A stretch of DNA of 64,000 nucleotides from Acidimicrobiia bacterium (GTDB taxonomy: Bacteria > Actinomycetota > Acidimicrobiia > IMCC26256 > PALSA-610). Of the stretch, positions 1 to 7,180 are shown one piece after another (position 1 is the first letter of the stretch; each line of letters begins with the position of its first letter). The stretch lies in the NCBI GenBank assembly GCA_026002935.1, contig BPGH01000001.1:1971965-2035964 (forward strand), read 5' to 3'. Position numbers and translations under genes: made by a program. Under the pieces are notes generated by a model. The model did no database searches, was not told the DNA's origin, and saw nothing but the letters and a program-made list of their open reading frames with translations.

Positions 1-34
1 CGCGGTCGCCCCGACCGGCCGCGCCTGAGCGGGA

Positions 35-1267
35 CTACGGCACCCAGACGCCGATGCCGTCGGGGAAGGCGAGCCCGTCGGCCATCGTCTCGGGCGGTTG
101 CGGCTCGCCGTCGGCGAAGCGGATGCGCCGCACGGTGCCCGTGCGCTCGCCGGGGCCGACGCCGCCCTCGGAGACGACGATGCCGATGTCGGCGTAATAC
201 AGCGTCCCGTCGGGGCCGACGCCGATGCCGAGCGGCGTGCCCGTCGTGAACGGCCGCTCGCCGAGCGTCTCACCGGCCGGCGGTTCGAGCACCCGCCGCA
301 CGAACGTGCCGTCACGCGTGAACTCCGAGATCACCCCGTTGAACACGCTGGACACGTAGAGCTGGCCGTCGGGGCCGAGCGCGAGGCCGGCGGGGGTGGC
401 GATCCCGTTCGTGTCGTCGGCGGAGAGGAACTGCTCGCGCGTGACGCCGGTGGCGAGCGGCGCGCCGGTGCCGTCTTCGCCGTCGCAGCCGTCCTCGGGC
501 GCCGGGGAGGTCGGGAACGTCGTCGCGTCGTACCGGAACACCCCGCCGCGCGCGGCCGCGACGTACACGGAGTCGCCGTCGACGAGGATGCTCTGCGCGG
601 TCGGGAGCGTCACGTCGAGCTTGCAGTACCCGACGTCGCGGGACTCGAACGGCGGGAACCACACGATGAGCTGGCCGTTGGCGCCGCTCACCTGGTCGCC
701 GATGTCGGTGGTGACGATCCTTCCGTCGGCCAGGAACCCGCAGCCGTAGTTCTCCGGGTTGTCGGCGGTCGGCTGGTAGGTGGGCACGAGCTTGCCGACC
801 TGGCGGGCCGAGAGCTCGCCGATCCGGTCGCCCTCGAGCTCGAAGATGCCCCATCCCGGTTCGCCGGTCGTCGACTGGAGCGTGTCCTCCCCGGCGACGA
901 AGCGGCGCGGGTCGTCGGGGTCGAAGCAGATCTGCGCGTTGATGTCGAGGCCGTCGGGCTGGCGGGCCTCGTCGTAATGGGGGATCACGACCTGGTCCTC
1001 GAACGGCGGCTCGGTCGCGTAGGCGACGAGGTCGTTGCCCTGGCCGTTGAACACGAGCGGTGCGGCCGCCGCGGCGGGTTGCGTCGCGGTCGTCGCCCCG
1101 CCCGCGCCGCCCGCGTCCTCGTCGGTCCCGTCGTCGCCGTTGCACGCCCCGAGTGCGAGCACGCCGGCGGCGACGAGCGCGAAGAGGTGGCGCGCCCGCC
1201 GGCGCCGGGCCGGGTCGCCGCCGCCATCCCGGGCCGGGCGGGTCGTGGTCGGGATCCCGTCGGTCAT
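35..1267 (-). CDS. secreted NHL/SMP-30-like beta-propeller lipoprotein
   Basis: Encodes about 410 aa. Residues roughly 25-45 form a hydrophobic signal ending in LGAC, a lipobox, followed by an Asp/Gly-rich linker; the protein is therefore probably anchored on the outer face of the membrane. The rest has repeated blade-like segments such as GIGVGPDGTLYYADIG and LALGPDGQLYVSSVFNGVISEF, typical of NHL or SMP-30/gluconolactonase-type propellers. No catalytic residues are assigned. The ATG start overlaps the stop of the upstream PQQ-propeller gene by 4 bp (ATGA), so the two are probably translated together. Substrate and role are unknown; a sugar-lactone or scaffold role is only an inference. Confidence 0.8.
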   Translation of the reverse strand: MTDGIPTTTRPARDGGGDPARRRRARHLFALVAAGVLALGACNGDDGTDEDAGGAGGATTATQPAAAAAPLVFNGQGNDLVAYATEPPFEDQVVIPHYDEARQPDGLDINAQICFDPDDPRRFVAGEDTLQSTTGEPGWGIFELEGDRIGELSARQVGKLVPTYQPTADNPENYGCGFLADGRIVTTDIGDQVSGANGQLIVWFPPFESRDVGYCKLDVTLPTAQSILVDGDSVYVAAARGGVFRYDATTFPTSPAPEDGCDGEDGTGAPLATGVTREQFLSADDTNGIATPAGLALGPDGQLYVSSVFNGVISEFTRDGTFVRRVLEPPAGETLGERPFTTGTPLGIGVGPDGTLYYADIGIVVSEGGVGPGERTGTVRRIRFADGEPQPPETMADGLAFPDGIGVWVP

Positions 1268-3210
1268 CGCAGTTCCACCGCCTCGTCCAGGGACACGGTC
1301 GTCACGAGCCGGTTGAAGCCCTCGGCGGGCGCCGGCAGGCGCGGGGAGTCCTCGATCGCGAGCACCGAGATCCGGTTGTAGCGCGAGGTCGCGTCGGGCG
1401 GCACGTCCTCGGTCACGCAGTCGAACGCTGCGTCGAGCACGCACAGCAGCGCGCCGTTGAGCGCGTCGTCGTTGACGAACACCCCGTACGCGACGGCGCC
1501 CTTCGCGGCGGCGTCGCTGTCGGGCCGCAGCCACGCCGCCGGGTCGCCGAGCCCGTCGCCGCGCACCTCGAGGCGGAACGGCGACGGCGTGAGCTGCAGC
1601 GTGATCGACGGGCTCGTCCCGGCGGGCGGCGCCGTGAGCGTGAAGTCGAGCGCGCACGGCCCGGCGACGCAGCGGGGCCGCGCGTCGCCGGGGACGAACG
1701 ACGGGTCGGCGGGCGGCGCCGCGGTGGTCGGCGGGAGCCCCTCCCCCCCGGCGGTGGTGGTCGTCGCCCGGCCGCCCTCCCCGAGGGTGAAGCCGGACAC
1801 GCCGAACCCCGAACCCGCCGGGTCGATGCCGGGCTCGCGGATGCCGGCCACGGCCACGACCCAGTCGCCGGAGACGGCGACGCCGCCGGCGACGCCGCCG
1901 CCCATCTCGTGCGACCACAGCACCTCGCCGGTGCCGAGGTCGAGCGCCCGCAACGTGAAGTCGGTGGTGCTGCCGACGAACGCGACGCCGTTGACGATCG
2001 CGCTCGGTGCGAACGTCGGGGCCGCGGCCGGCTGCTGCCACTTCATCGTGCCCGCCGTGGCGTCGATCCCGTGCAGGCAGGGACACGGCCCGTCGACCGC
2101 CGTCCCGCCGACGATCACGCCGTCGTCGATCGCGGTCGCCCCGATGAACCCGCCGGTCGAGAAGTTGGGCGCCTGGACCCTCGGGATCGACGCCTCGACC
2201 TTCCACACCAGCTCGCCGTCCTCGCGGTCGAGGGCGTAGTAGACGCCGTCCTTGCCGCCGAGGCCGACCAGCGCGCGCCCGCCCGCCTCGAAGAGGTTCG
2301 GCGCGCCCGCGAAGTCGAAGTCGAAGTTGGACGGGCCGCGCGGCTGGAACGACCACACCGGCTCGCCGTCGTCGAGGCGGATCGCGACGATCGCCTCGCT
2401 GTAGTCGTTCCAGCCCTCGGGCGCGGTCGGACAGTTCGCCGTGCCGAAGAACACGAGACGCCGCTCGAGGTCGACCGACGGGGAGCCCCACACCCCGGCG
2501 CAGCCGGTGGGCTCGCCGCCGTCGTCGGGGTCGAACGTCCAGCGCACGGCGCCCGAGCGGGCGTCGAGGGCGCGCACCCCGGCGCGCACGCCGGGCTCGT
2601 CGTGGCCGTCGAACCCGAAGATCACCAGGTCCTCGACGAGCACCGGTGACGACTGGATCTCGGTCGGGTCGTCGGGCCCGCCACCCGGGTTCAGCTCGTG
2701 GTCCCACCGCAGCTCGCCGTCGTCGGCGGTGACCGCGTAGAGCGTCTTGCCACTCGCGAAGAACACGAGCAGCTCACCGCCGACCTCGCCGACCGCGGCC
2801 GACGACACGATCTGGCCCGAGTAGACGTTGGGGTGCTCGGGCGCCCGGTACCGCCAGCGCTCGGTCCCGTCCTCGAGCCCGAGGGCGTAGAAGTTGCCGC
2901 TCCAGTCCCCGACGTACGCGGTGTCGCCGACGACCGCGGGCGTGGCCGTCACGACGTCGTCGGTCGCGGTGAACCACCGCCGCTCGAGCCGCCCGACGGT
3001 GTCGGGGCCGATCGCGGTCTCGCAGTCGTCGGGGTACGCGAACGTGCGCTCGACGGTGCGGCCCCACATCGGCCACGCGCACCCAAGATCGGCCGCGTCG
3101 GGGCCGTCGCCCGCGCGGTCGCCGTCACCGCCGTCGTCGCCGCACGCGGCCGCCGTCAGCACCAGCGCCACCGACGCGACGAGCGCGGCCGCCGTCTTCG
3201 ATCCTCGCAT
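1264..3210 (-). CDS. PQQ-like beta-propeller repeat lipoprotein
   Basis: Encodes about 648 aa. The ATG at 3210 is preferred because it is followed at once by a signal peptide with lipobox LTAAAC, and a GGGGGAG Shine-Dalgarno lies just upstream. Several PQQ/WD-like repeats are visible, each ending near a Gly-x-x-x-W pattern (DGTERWRYR, DDGELRWDHEL, SGAVRWTFD, TGEVLWSHE), covering about residues 60-440. A Thr/Pro/Gly-rich linker then leads to a roughly 150-aa C-terminal domain that I do not recognise. It is probably an exported surface protein. It could be a quinoprotein dehydrogenase, but no heme or calcium site was identified, so no enzyme activity is claimed. The gene is followed with overlap by the second propeller lipoprotein. 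Confidence 0.85.
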   Translation of the reverse strand: MRGSKTAAALVASVALVLTAAACGDDGGDGDRAGDGPDAADLGCAWPMWGRTVERTFAYPDDCETAIGPDTVGRLERRWFTATDDVVTATPAVVGDTAYVGDWSGNFYALGLEDGTERWRYRAPEHPNVYSGQIVSSAAVGEVGGELLVFFASGKTLYAVTADDGELRWDHELNPGGGPDDPTEIQSSPVLVEDLVIFGFDGHDEPGVRAGVRALDARSGAVRWTFDPDDGGEPTGCAGVWGSPSVDLERRLVFFGTANCPTAPEGWNDYSEAIVAIRLDDGEPVWSFQPRGPSNFDFDFAGAPNLFEAGGRALVGLGGKDGVYYALDREDGELVWKVEASIPRVQAPNFSTGGFIGATAIDDGVIVGGTAVDGPCPCLHGIDATAGTMKWQQPAAAPTFAPSAIVNGVAFVGSTTDFTLRALDLGTGEVLWSHEMGGGVAGGVAVSGDWVVAVAGIREPGIDPAGSGFGVSGFTLGEGGRATTTTAGGEGLPPTTAAPPADPSFVPGDARPRCVAGPCALDFTLTAPPAGTSPSITLQLTPSPFRLEVRGDGLGDPAAWLRPDSDAAAKGAVAYGVFVNDDALNGALLCVLDAAFDCVTEDVPPDATSRYNRISVLAIEDSPRLPAPAEGFNRLVTTVSLDEAVELR

Positions 3211-3244
3211 GCGCGCTCCCCCCGGACGCGGGCGGAGCGTAGGG

Positions 3245-3250
3245 TACGCT
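3245..3250 (+). promoter_or_regulatory. -10-like hexamer of the tRNA-Cys gene
   Basis: TACGCT lies 10 bases before the first base of the tRNA. The same hexamer occurs before several protein genes in this window. No convincing -35 box was found. Confidence 0.4.
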
Positions 3251-3260
3251 GAACGGCTCC

Positions 3261-3332
3261 GGCGGCGTAGCCGAGTGGCCCAGGCAGAGGTCTGCAAAAC
3301 CTTCTACGCGGGTTCGATTCCCGCCGCCGCCT
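3261..3332 (+). tRNA. tRNA-Cys (anticodon GCA)
   Basis: A full cloverleaf can be drawn. The acceptor stem GGCGGCG (3261-3267) pairs with 3325-3331. The anticodon stem is 3287-3291 with 3299-3303, and the loop CTGCAAA has anticodon GCA at 3294-3296. The T stem is 3308-3312 with 3320-3324 around TTCGATT. The discriminator is T and CCA is not encoded. The 3' part from 3288 is duplicated at 9061-9106, so this gene is the attachment site of the integrated element that follows. The tRNA itself is intact. Confidence 0.95.
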
Positions 3333-3333
3333 C
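3288..3333 (+). repeat. attL: 46-bp direct repeat within tRNA-Cys
   Basis: This 46-bp stretch, from the anticodon arm to one base past the tRNA, recurs exactly at 9061-9106. Its position in the 3' end of a tRNA next to a tyrosine integrase is the usual layout of an attachment site. The match ends at 3334 (T here, C at 9107) on one side and 3287 (G here, C at 9060) on the other. Confidence 0.93.
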
Positions 3334-3360
3334 TAGGTTCTCGGCGCCAAGGCCGGTCCG

Positions 3361-3379
3361 ATGGCAACGCGATGGCAAC
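3361..3379 (+). repeat. left-end direct repeats ATGGCAAC x2 (candidate arm-type sites)
   Basis: Two copies of ATGGCAAC start at 3361 and 3372; the second continues as ATGGCAACCTGC. The same pair, with the same CCTGC extension on the second copy, occurs near the right end at 8940-8959. Matching short direct repeats near both attachment cores are typical arm-type binding sites of tyrosine integrases. Binding is inferred. Confidence 0.6.
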
Positions 3380-3388
3380 CTGCGGCAG

Positions 3389-3916
3389 TCACGCGCGGTT
3401 CGAGGCCGTAGGCCTGGGCGTGGTGCGCGGGCGGCCCGGCTTCCGCGGCCACGTGCTGAGGAAGTAGTTGATGTCCGCGAGCCGCCAGATGGGTCCGGAC
3501 CGCAGCTCCGCGACCGGCGCCGGGAAGTCGGGCCGATGCCGGAGGGCGGACACGCGCTGACTCGTCACGCCCAACATCTCGGCGATCTCGGAGACGCAGG
3601 TCAGCTGCGGGAACGCCGGCTCCTCGAGGAGCCGGTCCTGCTCGGCGTAGGTCATCGCTTCGACGTGGACGATGGGCCAGTCGGGCCAGCCGACGGTGCG
3701 TGCCGCTTCGGAGACGATCGTGGTGGCCTGGGCGATCGCCTCGACGGCGGGCATGGTTCCGTCGATGGACAGCGTGACGCGCAGCCGGTCCGGGTCGATG
3801 GTGACGACGGCCCCGTGGTCGAGCAGCTGGTCGAGGAGTGCCTCGGCACGCTGCTCGGGGTCGCCCGGGACGGGGACCGTGCCGGAGTGTTCGATGGTGA
3901 TGGTCCAGCCGTGCAT
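3389..3916 (-). CDS. HTH DNA-binding protein, presumed antitoxin partner of HicA
   Basis: Encodes 175 aa. The first ~85 residues are an alpha/beta domain that I do not assign to a named family. A helix-turn-helix region follows (about 105-135, SEIAEMLGVTSQRVSALRHR), of the AlpA/MerR type used by excisionases and DNA-binding antitoxins, ending in WRLADINYFL. The gene is 40 bp downstream of hicA on the same strand, where HicB antitoxin would normally be encoded, yet it does not look like classical HicB. Two roles are possible: antitoxin and autorepressor for HicA, or excisionase/directionality factor, given its place beside attL. Confidence 0.6.
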   Translation of the reverse strand: MHGWTITIEHSGTVPVPGDPEQRAEALLDQLLDHGAVVTIDPDRLRVTLSIDGTMPAVEAIAQATTIVSEAARTVGWPDWPIVHVEAMTYAEQDRLLEEPAFPQLTCVSEIAEMLGVTSQRVSALRHRPDFPAPVAELRSGPIWRLADINYFLSTWPRKPGRPRTTPRPTASNRA

Positions 3917-3956
3917 GGGGTCTCCGTGCGTTGGTGTCCGATGTTGGCCGGGCCGA

Positions 3957-4154
3957 TCAGAGATCGGCTCCGGCCCGGCGGAGGTCGCTGATCACGTTCT
4001 TCAGCGACCGGTGGTCCGACGGTGTCGTCGGGATGGTGATCATCCTCTTCGACTTGTCGGGCGGGTACGCCTTCCAGTGCTTGGCGCCTCGCTCGACCCG
4101 CCAGCCTTGGCGGATGAGCTTCTTGATGATCTCGTTGACTTCCTTGTTGGCCAC
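3957..4154 (-). CDS. hicA: HicA family mRNA interferase toxin
   Basis: Encodes 65 aa, the usual HicA size. It shows the compact dsRBD-like pattern: an N-terminal helix (KEVNEIIKKLIRQGW), a strand with the catalytic-type His at about residue 26 in GAKHWKAY, a basic strand (KRMITIP) and a C-terminal helix (LKNVISDLRRAG). HicA toxins cleave mRNA and are held in check by a DNA-binding antitoxin. The GTG start is the only one giving the complete N-terminal helix. The gene leads a two-gene unit with the 3389-3916 product and diverges from the integrase. TA pairs commonly stabilise integrated elements. Confidence 0.85.
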   Translation of the reverse strand: MANKEVNEIIKKLIRQGWRVERGAKHWKAYPPDKSKRMITIPTTPSDHRSLKNVISDLRRAGADL

Positions 4155-4215
4155 CAGCGTACCCCCTCGGTTTCATATGCGCACAGTTTAGCGAATACTC
4201 TTACGCATCGCAACT

Positions 4216-4256
4216 GTTACGGGGAAAATTCTTCCGGTTACAGGGGAAATCATCCG
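4216..4256 (+). repeat. imperfect ~21-bp tandem repeat in hicA-int intergenic region
   Basis: Two head-to-tail copies begin GTTACGGGGAAAATTC (4216) and GTTACAGGGGAAATC (4237) and both end TCCG. They lie between the divergent hicA and integrase genes in an unusually A+T-rich patch. Their position suits an operator for the HicA partner or an integrase-control site. This is inference from position. Confidence 0.5.
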
Positions 4257-4295
4257 GTTGCCGGCGACCGCACTGCGGCCGTACCGTCACGGCCG

Positions 4296-5525
4296 GTGCG
4301 GGGACATCTGCGCGAGCGAGCACCCGGCGTCTGGCGGCTCTACGTCGACCTCGGCCGCGACCCCATCACGCGCCGCCGCCGGCAGATCACCCGCACCTTC
4401 CACGGCCACCGCCGCGCAGCCGAGACCGCCCTCGCGCACCTGGTCGCCGAGGTCACCAGCCGACGCGTCCACAACGCCGACGGCACCGTCGCCCACATGA
4501 TCGACACCTGGTGGGCGCACGCCGCCGCCACGCTCGAGCCGAACACCCGCCGCGCCTACCGCTCCAAGATCGAGTGCTACCTCGTCGTGCGCGCCGACCA
4601 CCCGACCCACGCGCACCTCGCACCCGGCCTCGGCGCTCACCGGCTGCGCGATCTCACCCCCGAACTCCTCGACCGCTACTACGCCACCCTCCGCCAGCAC
4701 GGTGGCCGCCACGGCCGCCCGCTCACCGCCCGCACGGTCAACCACGTCCACCGCATCCTCCACCGGGCATGCGCGCACGCTGTCCGTTGGGGATGGCTCG
4801 CCACGAACCCGGCGAGCGTCTCGGACCCGCCCCCCATCCCGCCCGTCGAGCTGCAGATCCCGCCCGCCGAAGTCGTCAGCCGGCTCCTCGCGGCCGCGGA
4901 GGGCGAACTCGCCGAGATCGCCTGGCTCGCCGTCGCGACCTGGGCCCGCGAGGCCGAGCTGTGCGGCCTGCAATGGCGAGACTTCGACCCGGCCCGTCAG
5001 GAGCTGCTGATCACGCGCCGGGCCGTCAACGTCGCCGGCGACATCATCATCCGGCCCTACACGAAGACGAAGCGGCCACGCCGCATCGCGCTCGACCCGC
5101 TGACGGTCGCCCGCCTGACGGACCGGCACCGGCGGGCCAAGGAACGCGCGCTCGCGTGCGGCGTGCGGCTCCCCGACCGGGCGTTCATCCTCAGCCCCGA
5201 GCCCGACGGGCTCAGGCCGCTGTCACCCAACAGTCTCTCGCAGCGGTGGCGGCGCCACGCCCACCGCCAGGGCGTCAAGATCCGGTTCCACGACCTGCGG
5301 CACTACGGCATCACCGAGGCGCTCACCGCCGGGATCGATCTGGCGACCGTCGCGGCCCGCGCTGGCCACACCGACGGCGGCCGCGTGACGCTCGCCATCT
5401 ACGCGCACGCCCGGCCCGCGGCGGACCGCCGCGCCGCCGAGGTCGTCATCGCGACGCTCCGTCAGAGCGAATCGGCGAGCCGGACCACGAGTTCCGACGC
5501 CGCCCGACCGTCCTCGGCGACCTGA
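4296..5525 (+). CDS. int: tyrosine recombinase / phage-type integrase
   Basis: Encodes about 409 aa. Residues about 10-55 resemble an AP2-like arm-binding domain and 63-170 the SAM-like core-binding domain. The catalytic domain shows Arg at ~218 (WAREAEL), a lysine region ~257-259, the HxxR motif FHDLRH at ~331-336, a second His at ~358 (AGHTD), and Tyr at ~369 (AIYAH) as nucleophile. It should catalyse integration and excision at the tRNA-Cys attachment site. The GTG at 4296 is chosen because it directly precedes the conserved N-terminal strand (GVWRLYVDLG). The 3' end overlaps the convergent lipoprotein gene by 64 bp. Confidence 0.92.
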   Translation: MRGHLRERAPGVWRLYVDLGRDPITRRRRQITRTFHGHRRAAETALAHLVAEVTSRRVHNADGTVAHMIDTWWAHAAATLEPNTRRAYRSKIECYLVVRADHPTHAHLAPGLGAHRLRDLTPELLDRYYATLRQHGGRHGRPLTARTVNHVHRILHRACAHAVRWGWLATNPASVSDPPPIPPVELQIPPAEVVSRLLAAAEGELAEIAWLAVATWAREAELCGLQWRDFDPARQELLITRRAVNVAGDIIIRPYTKTKRPRRIALDPLTVARLTDRHRRAKERALACGVRLPDRAFILSPEPDGLRPLSPNSLSQRWRRHAHRQGVKIRFHDLRHYGITEALTAGIDLATVAARAGHTDGGRVTLAIYAHARPAADRRAAEVVIATLRQSESASRTTSSDAARPSSAT

Positions 5526-5980
5526 GCATTCAGCCCGTCACACAGGCCCGCGCCGACGATGCGCGTCCCCCCGAAGTTCGGGTCGTCGGCAGCGATGCAC
5601 TCACCGATCGCCTCGAGCCCCGCCGCGTAGCGTTCGAGCGCAGCGACCGCATCGTCCGCGGCGCCGCCCGCGGCGGCGAGCTCGTCCGCCGCGTCCTGGA
5701 GCTCGCCGGCGGCCAGCCGCCACTGCCCGGCGACGTCCGCCTGATTCGACCCGCCGGGGAACCCGATGCCGTTGTAGCCGACGGGTAGCTCTGCCAGCAC
5801 CACCCCGATCCGCCGGGACAGCACGCGGACCTGCGCGGCACTCATCCCGAACGTCGTCGACGTCGTCGATGCCGCCGATGCCGCCTCGCCGGGCTCCTCG
5901 CCATCGGTGTCGCCGCAGCCGACCGCCCCCGCGATCAGCATCCCGCAGACCACCATCGACGCCCAGCGCATCCGCGTCAT
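5462..5980 (-). CDS. small lipoprotein of the integrated element, function unknown
   Basis: Encodes 172 aa with an N-terminal hydrophobic segment ending in a lipobox-like GAVGC, then a Ser/Thr-rich linker and a helical domain rich in Ala, Asp and Glu with one late Cys pair (GECIAAD and GAGLCDG). An exported, membrane-anchored protein is likely. The start at 5980 overlaps the stop of the XRE gene by 4 bp, so the two form a unit. Superinfection exclusion is a common role for lipoproteins of temperate phages, but nothing in the sequence proves it here. Confidence 0.7.
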   Translation of the reverse strand: MTRMRWASMVVCGMLIAGAVGCGDTDGEEPGEAASAASTTSTTFGMSAAQVRVLSRRIGVVLAELPVGYNGIGFPGGSNQADVAGQWRLAAGELQDAADELAAAGGAADDAVAALERYAAGLEAIGECIAADDPNFGGTRIVGAGLCDGLNAQVAEDGRAASELVVRLADSL

Positions 5981-6318
5981 CCTGCCAGCTCGCGGTAGAC
6001 GGCCATCAGCTTCCGGCGAGCCGGCCCGTCCAGCTTCGGGTCGGCTGCGACGGCCTGCCGAACGGTCACGAGGTCGCTGACGTAGCCGGCTCCGCGCAGC
6101 AGGTCGCCCTTGGGCAGCCCGAGCGCCCGCTCGATCGCGACGAGCATGTCGAGTGCGGGCTCCCGAGTCGTGGTCCACCGGTGAATCATCGACCGGGAGA
6201 CGTGCAACCGGTCAGCGAGGTCCTGCATCGACATGCCGGATTCGCGCAGCCGGGCGCGGATCGTCCGGCAGATCCGTGGCCGGCGCGGCGCAGAATCTGG
6301 GAGCCGGCGGCCCGTCAT
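5977..6318 (-). CDS. XRE-family helix-turn-helix regulator
   Basis: Encodes 113 aa. A lambda-repressor-like HTH spans about residues 18-60 (IRARLRESGMSMQDLADRLHVSRSMIHRW), followed by a helical tail. It is probably a transcription regulator of the element. The gene overlaps the downstream lipoprotein gene by 4 bp, so the two are likely co-expressed. Confidence 0.85.
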   Translation of the reverse strand: MTGRRLPDSAPRRPRICRTIRARLRESGMSMQDLADRLHVSRSMIHRWTTTREPALDMLVAIERALGLPKGDLLRGAGYVSDLVTVRQAVAADPKLDGPARRKLMAVYRELAG

Positions 6319-6408
6319 CCAGCCGTGCTGTCCGTTGTGCAGGGTGCCCTGACCAGATTGAATGGGTGCGGCGGCGGCCAGAGGTGGGCGGCGCCCGCCG
6401 AACGGGGG

Positions 6409-6555
6409 ATGGTGCGGATGGCGGAGTGGCCCGACCGCGTCGTCGCGATGCGTGATGTGCTGGCCCGGCTCGATCGGCTGATCGCGGACCTCCAGGAGAT
6501 GCGCACCTGGCTCATCCGCGAGCTCGAGGACGCAGAAGCTCGCGCAGCTCGCTGA
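6409..6555 (+). CDS. hypothetical 48-aa coiled-coil-like protein
   Basis: A short frame starts at ATG 6409 behind a purine-rich GAACGGGGG. The product is mostly helix-forming (VVAMRDVLARLDRLIADLQEM), like a short coiled coil. It is convergent with the XRE gene ending at 6512 and overlaps it by 44 bp. Codon third positions are G/C-rich, which supports coding, but the small size keeps confidence low. Confidence 0.4.
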   Translation: MVRMAEWPDRVVAMRDVLARLDRLIADLQEMRTWLIRELEDAEARAAR

Positions 6556-6868
6556 CCTCCCGGGCGATCGAGTCGATCCGCTCGAGCACGATCTCGAGGT
6601 CGATGCTGTCGGTGCGGGCGGCGGCCTCTTCGACGGGTTCGCCGCGGCCGATGCGGTCGATCGTCCCGGGCGGCCAGCCGAGGGCCGCCTCGATCTTGCC
6701 GAGGTTCGCCGGCAGGACGCCTCGCTCGTCGGCGTGCATGAGCTTCGCGACGACCGTCCGGTCGACCCCGGCGGCCCGGGCGAGAGCCGATTGCGTCATC
6801 CCCTTCGCTCGCATCCGCTGATTGACCGCCTCCGCCACGGCCCGACGGTCCATCACGCTGTCCATCAT
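6512..6868 (-). CDS. XRE-family HTH regulator, candidate repressor of the element
   Basis: Encodes 118 aa. The HTH lies at about residues 12-50 (MTQSALARAAGVDRTVVAKLMH), followed by a coiled-coil-like C-terminus (IVLERIDSIAREVSELRELL) that could mediate dimerisation. The gene faces the lysis-side genes across a 207-bp region with several TACGCAG half-sites and a perfect inverted repeat at 7048-7077, the layout expected of a phage immunity repressor and its operators. Repressor identity is inferred from this arrangement. Confidence 0.8.
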   Translation of the reverse strand: MMDSVMDRRAVAEAVNQRMRAKGMTQSALARAAGVDRTVVAKLMHADERGVLPANLGKIEAALGWPPGTIDRIGRGEPVEEAAARTDSIDLEIVLERIDSIAREVSELRELLRPRARG

Positions 6869-7077
6869 CCGGCCTCACGGTTGCGTAGTCCACCCGTCGC
6901 GCGAAGCATCCCTGTCATTCGCCGACCGCCCGTCAGTCCCGGCTTCTCAGCGTAACCCTGCCGATCCCGCGCGGCCGGACACTACGCAGCAGACAGAACT
7001 ACGCAGGACCGTGTGTCCAACACGGGCACCAACAGCCTCTTGCAGAGATACGCAGAACTCGCTATGTTTCTGCGTAT
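6869..7077 (+). promoter_or_regulatory. divergent control region with TACGCAG operator half-sites
   Basis: The region holds TACGCAG at 6983-6989 and 7000-7006 in direct orientation (17 bp apart), a related TGCGTA at 6882-6887, and a perfect inverted repeat, ATACGCAGAA (7048-7057) and TTCTGCGTAT (7068-7077). The last arm overlaps the ATG at 7076. Repeated half-sites between divergent regulators are typical of phage repressor operators. No clear -35/-10 pair is assigned. Confidence 0.6.
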
Positions 7078-7180
7078 GTCCGGTGATGTGCGGCGGCTGC
7101 TCGTCAACCACGAGGCGCTCCGTGCCATCCGCGAGGCCCGGCGGCGAGACCGTCGCGGCCGACCAGCTCGAGGTCGGTGA
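7076..7180 (+). pseudogene. truncated XRE regulator remnant
   Basis: The frame from ATG 7076 reads only 34 codons. Its first part, LLVNHEALRAIREAR, matches the opening helix of many XRE regulators, but the rest of the HTH is missing and the frame ends at TGA 7178-7180 after an Arg-rich tail. From about 7141 another frame shows coding-like composition. The simplest reading is that a deletion removed most of a regulator gene and left its start behind the operators. Confidence 0.5.

Noticed and set aside
1060..2649. Plus-strand open frames opposite the two propeller lipoproteins
   Set aside because: Arg/Ala/Gly-rich translations without motifs; the minus-strand genes have signal peptides and blade repeats.
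3389..3916. Calling the HicA partner a standard HicB antitoxin
   Set aside because: The N-terminal domain does not show the HicB pattern and the HTH is of AlpA/MerR type, so a neutral name was used.
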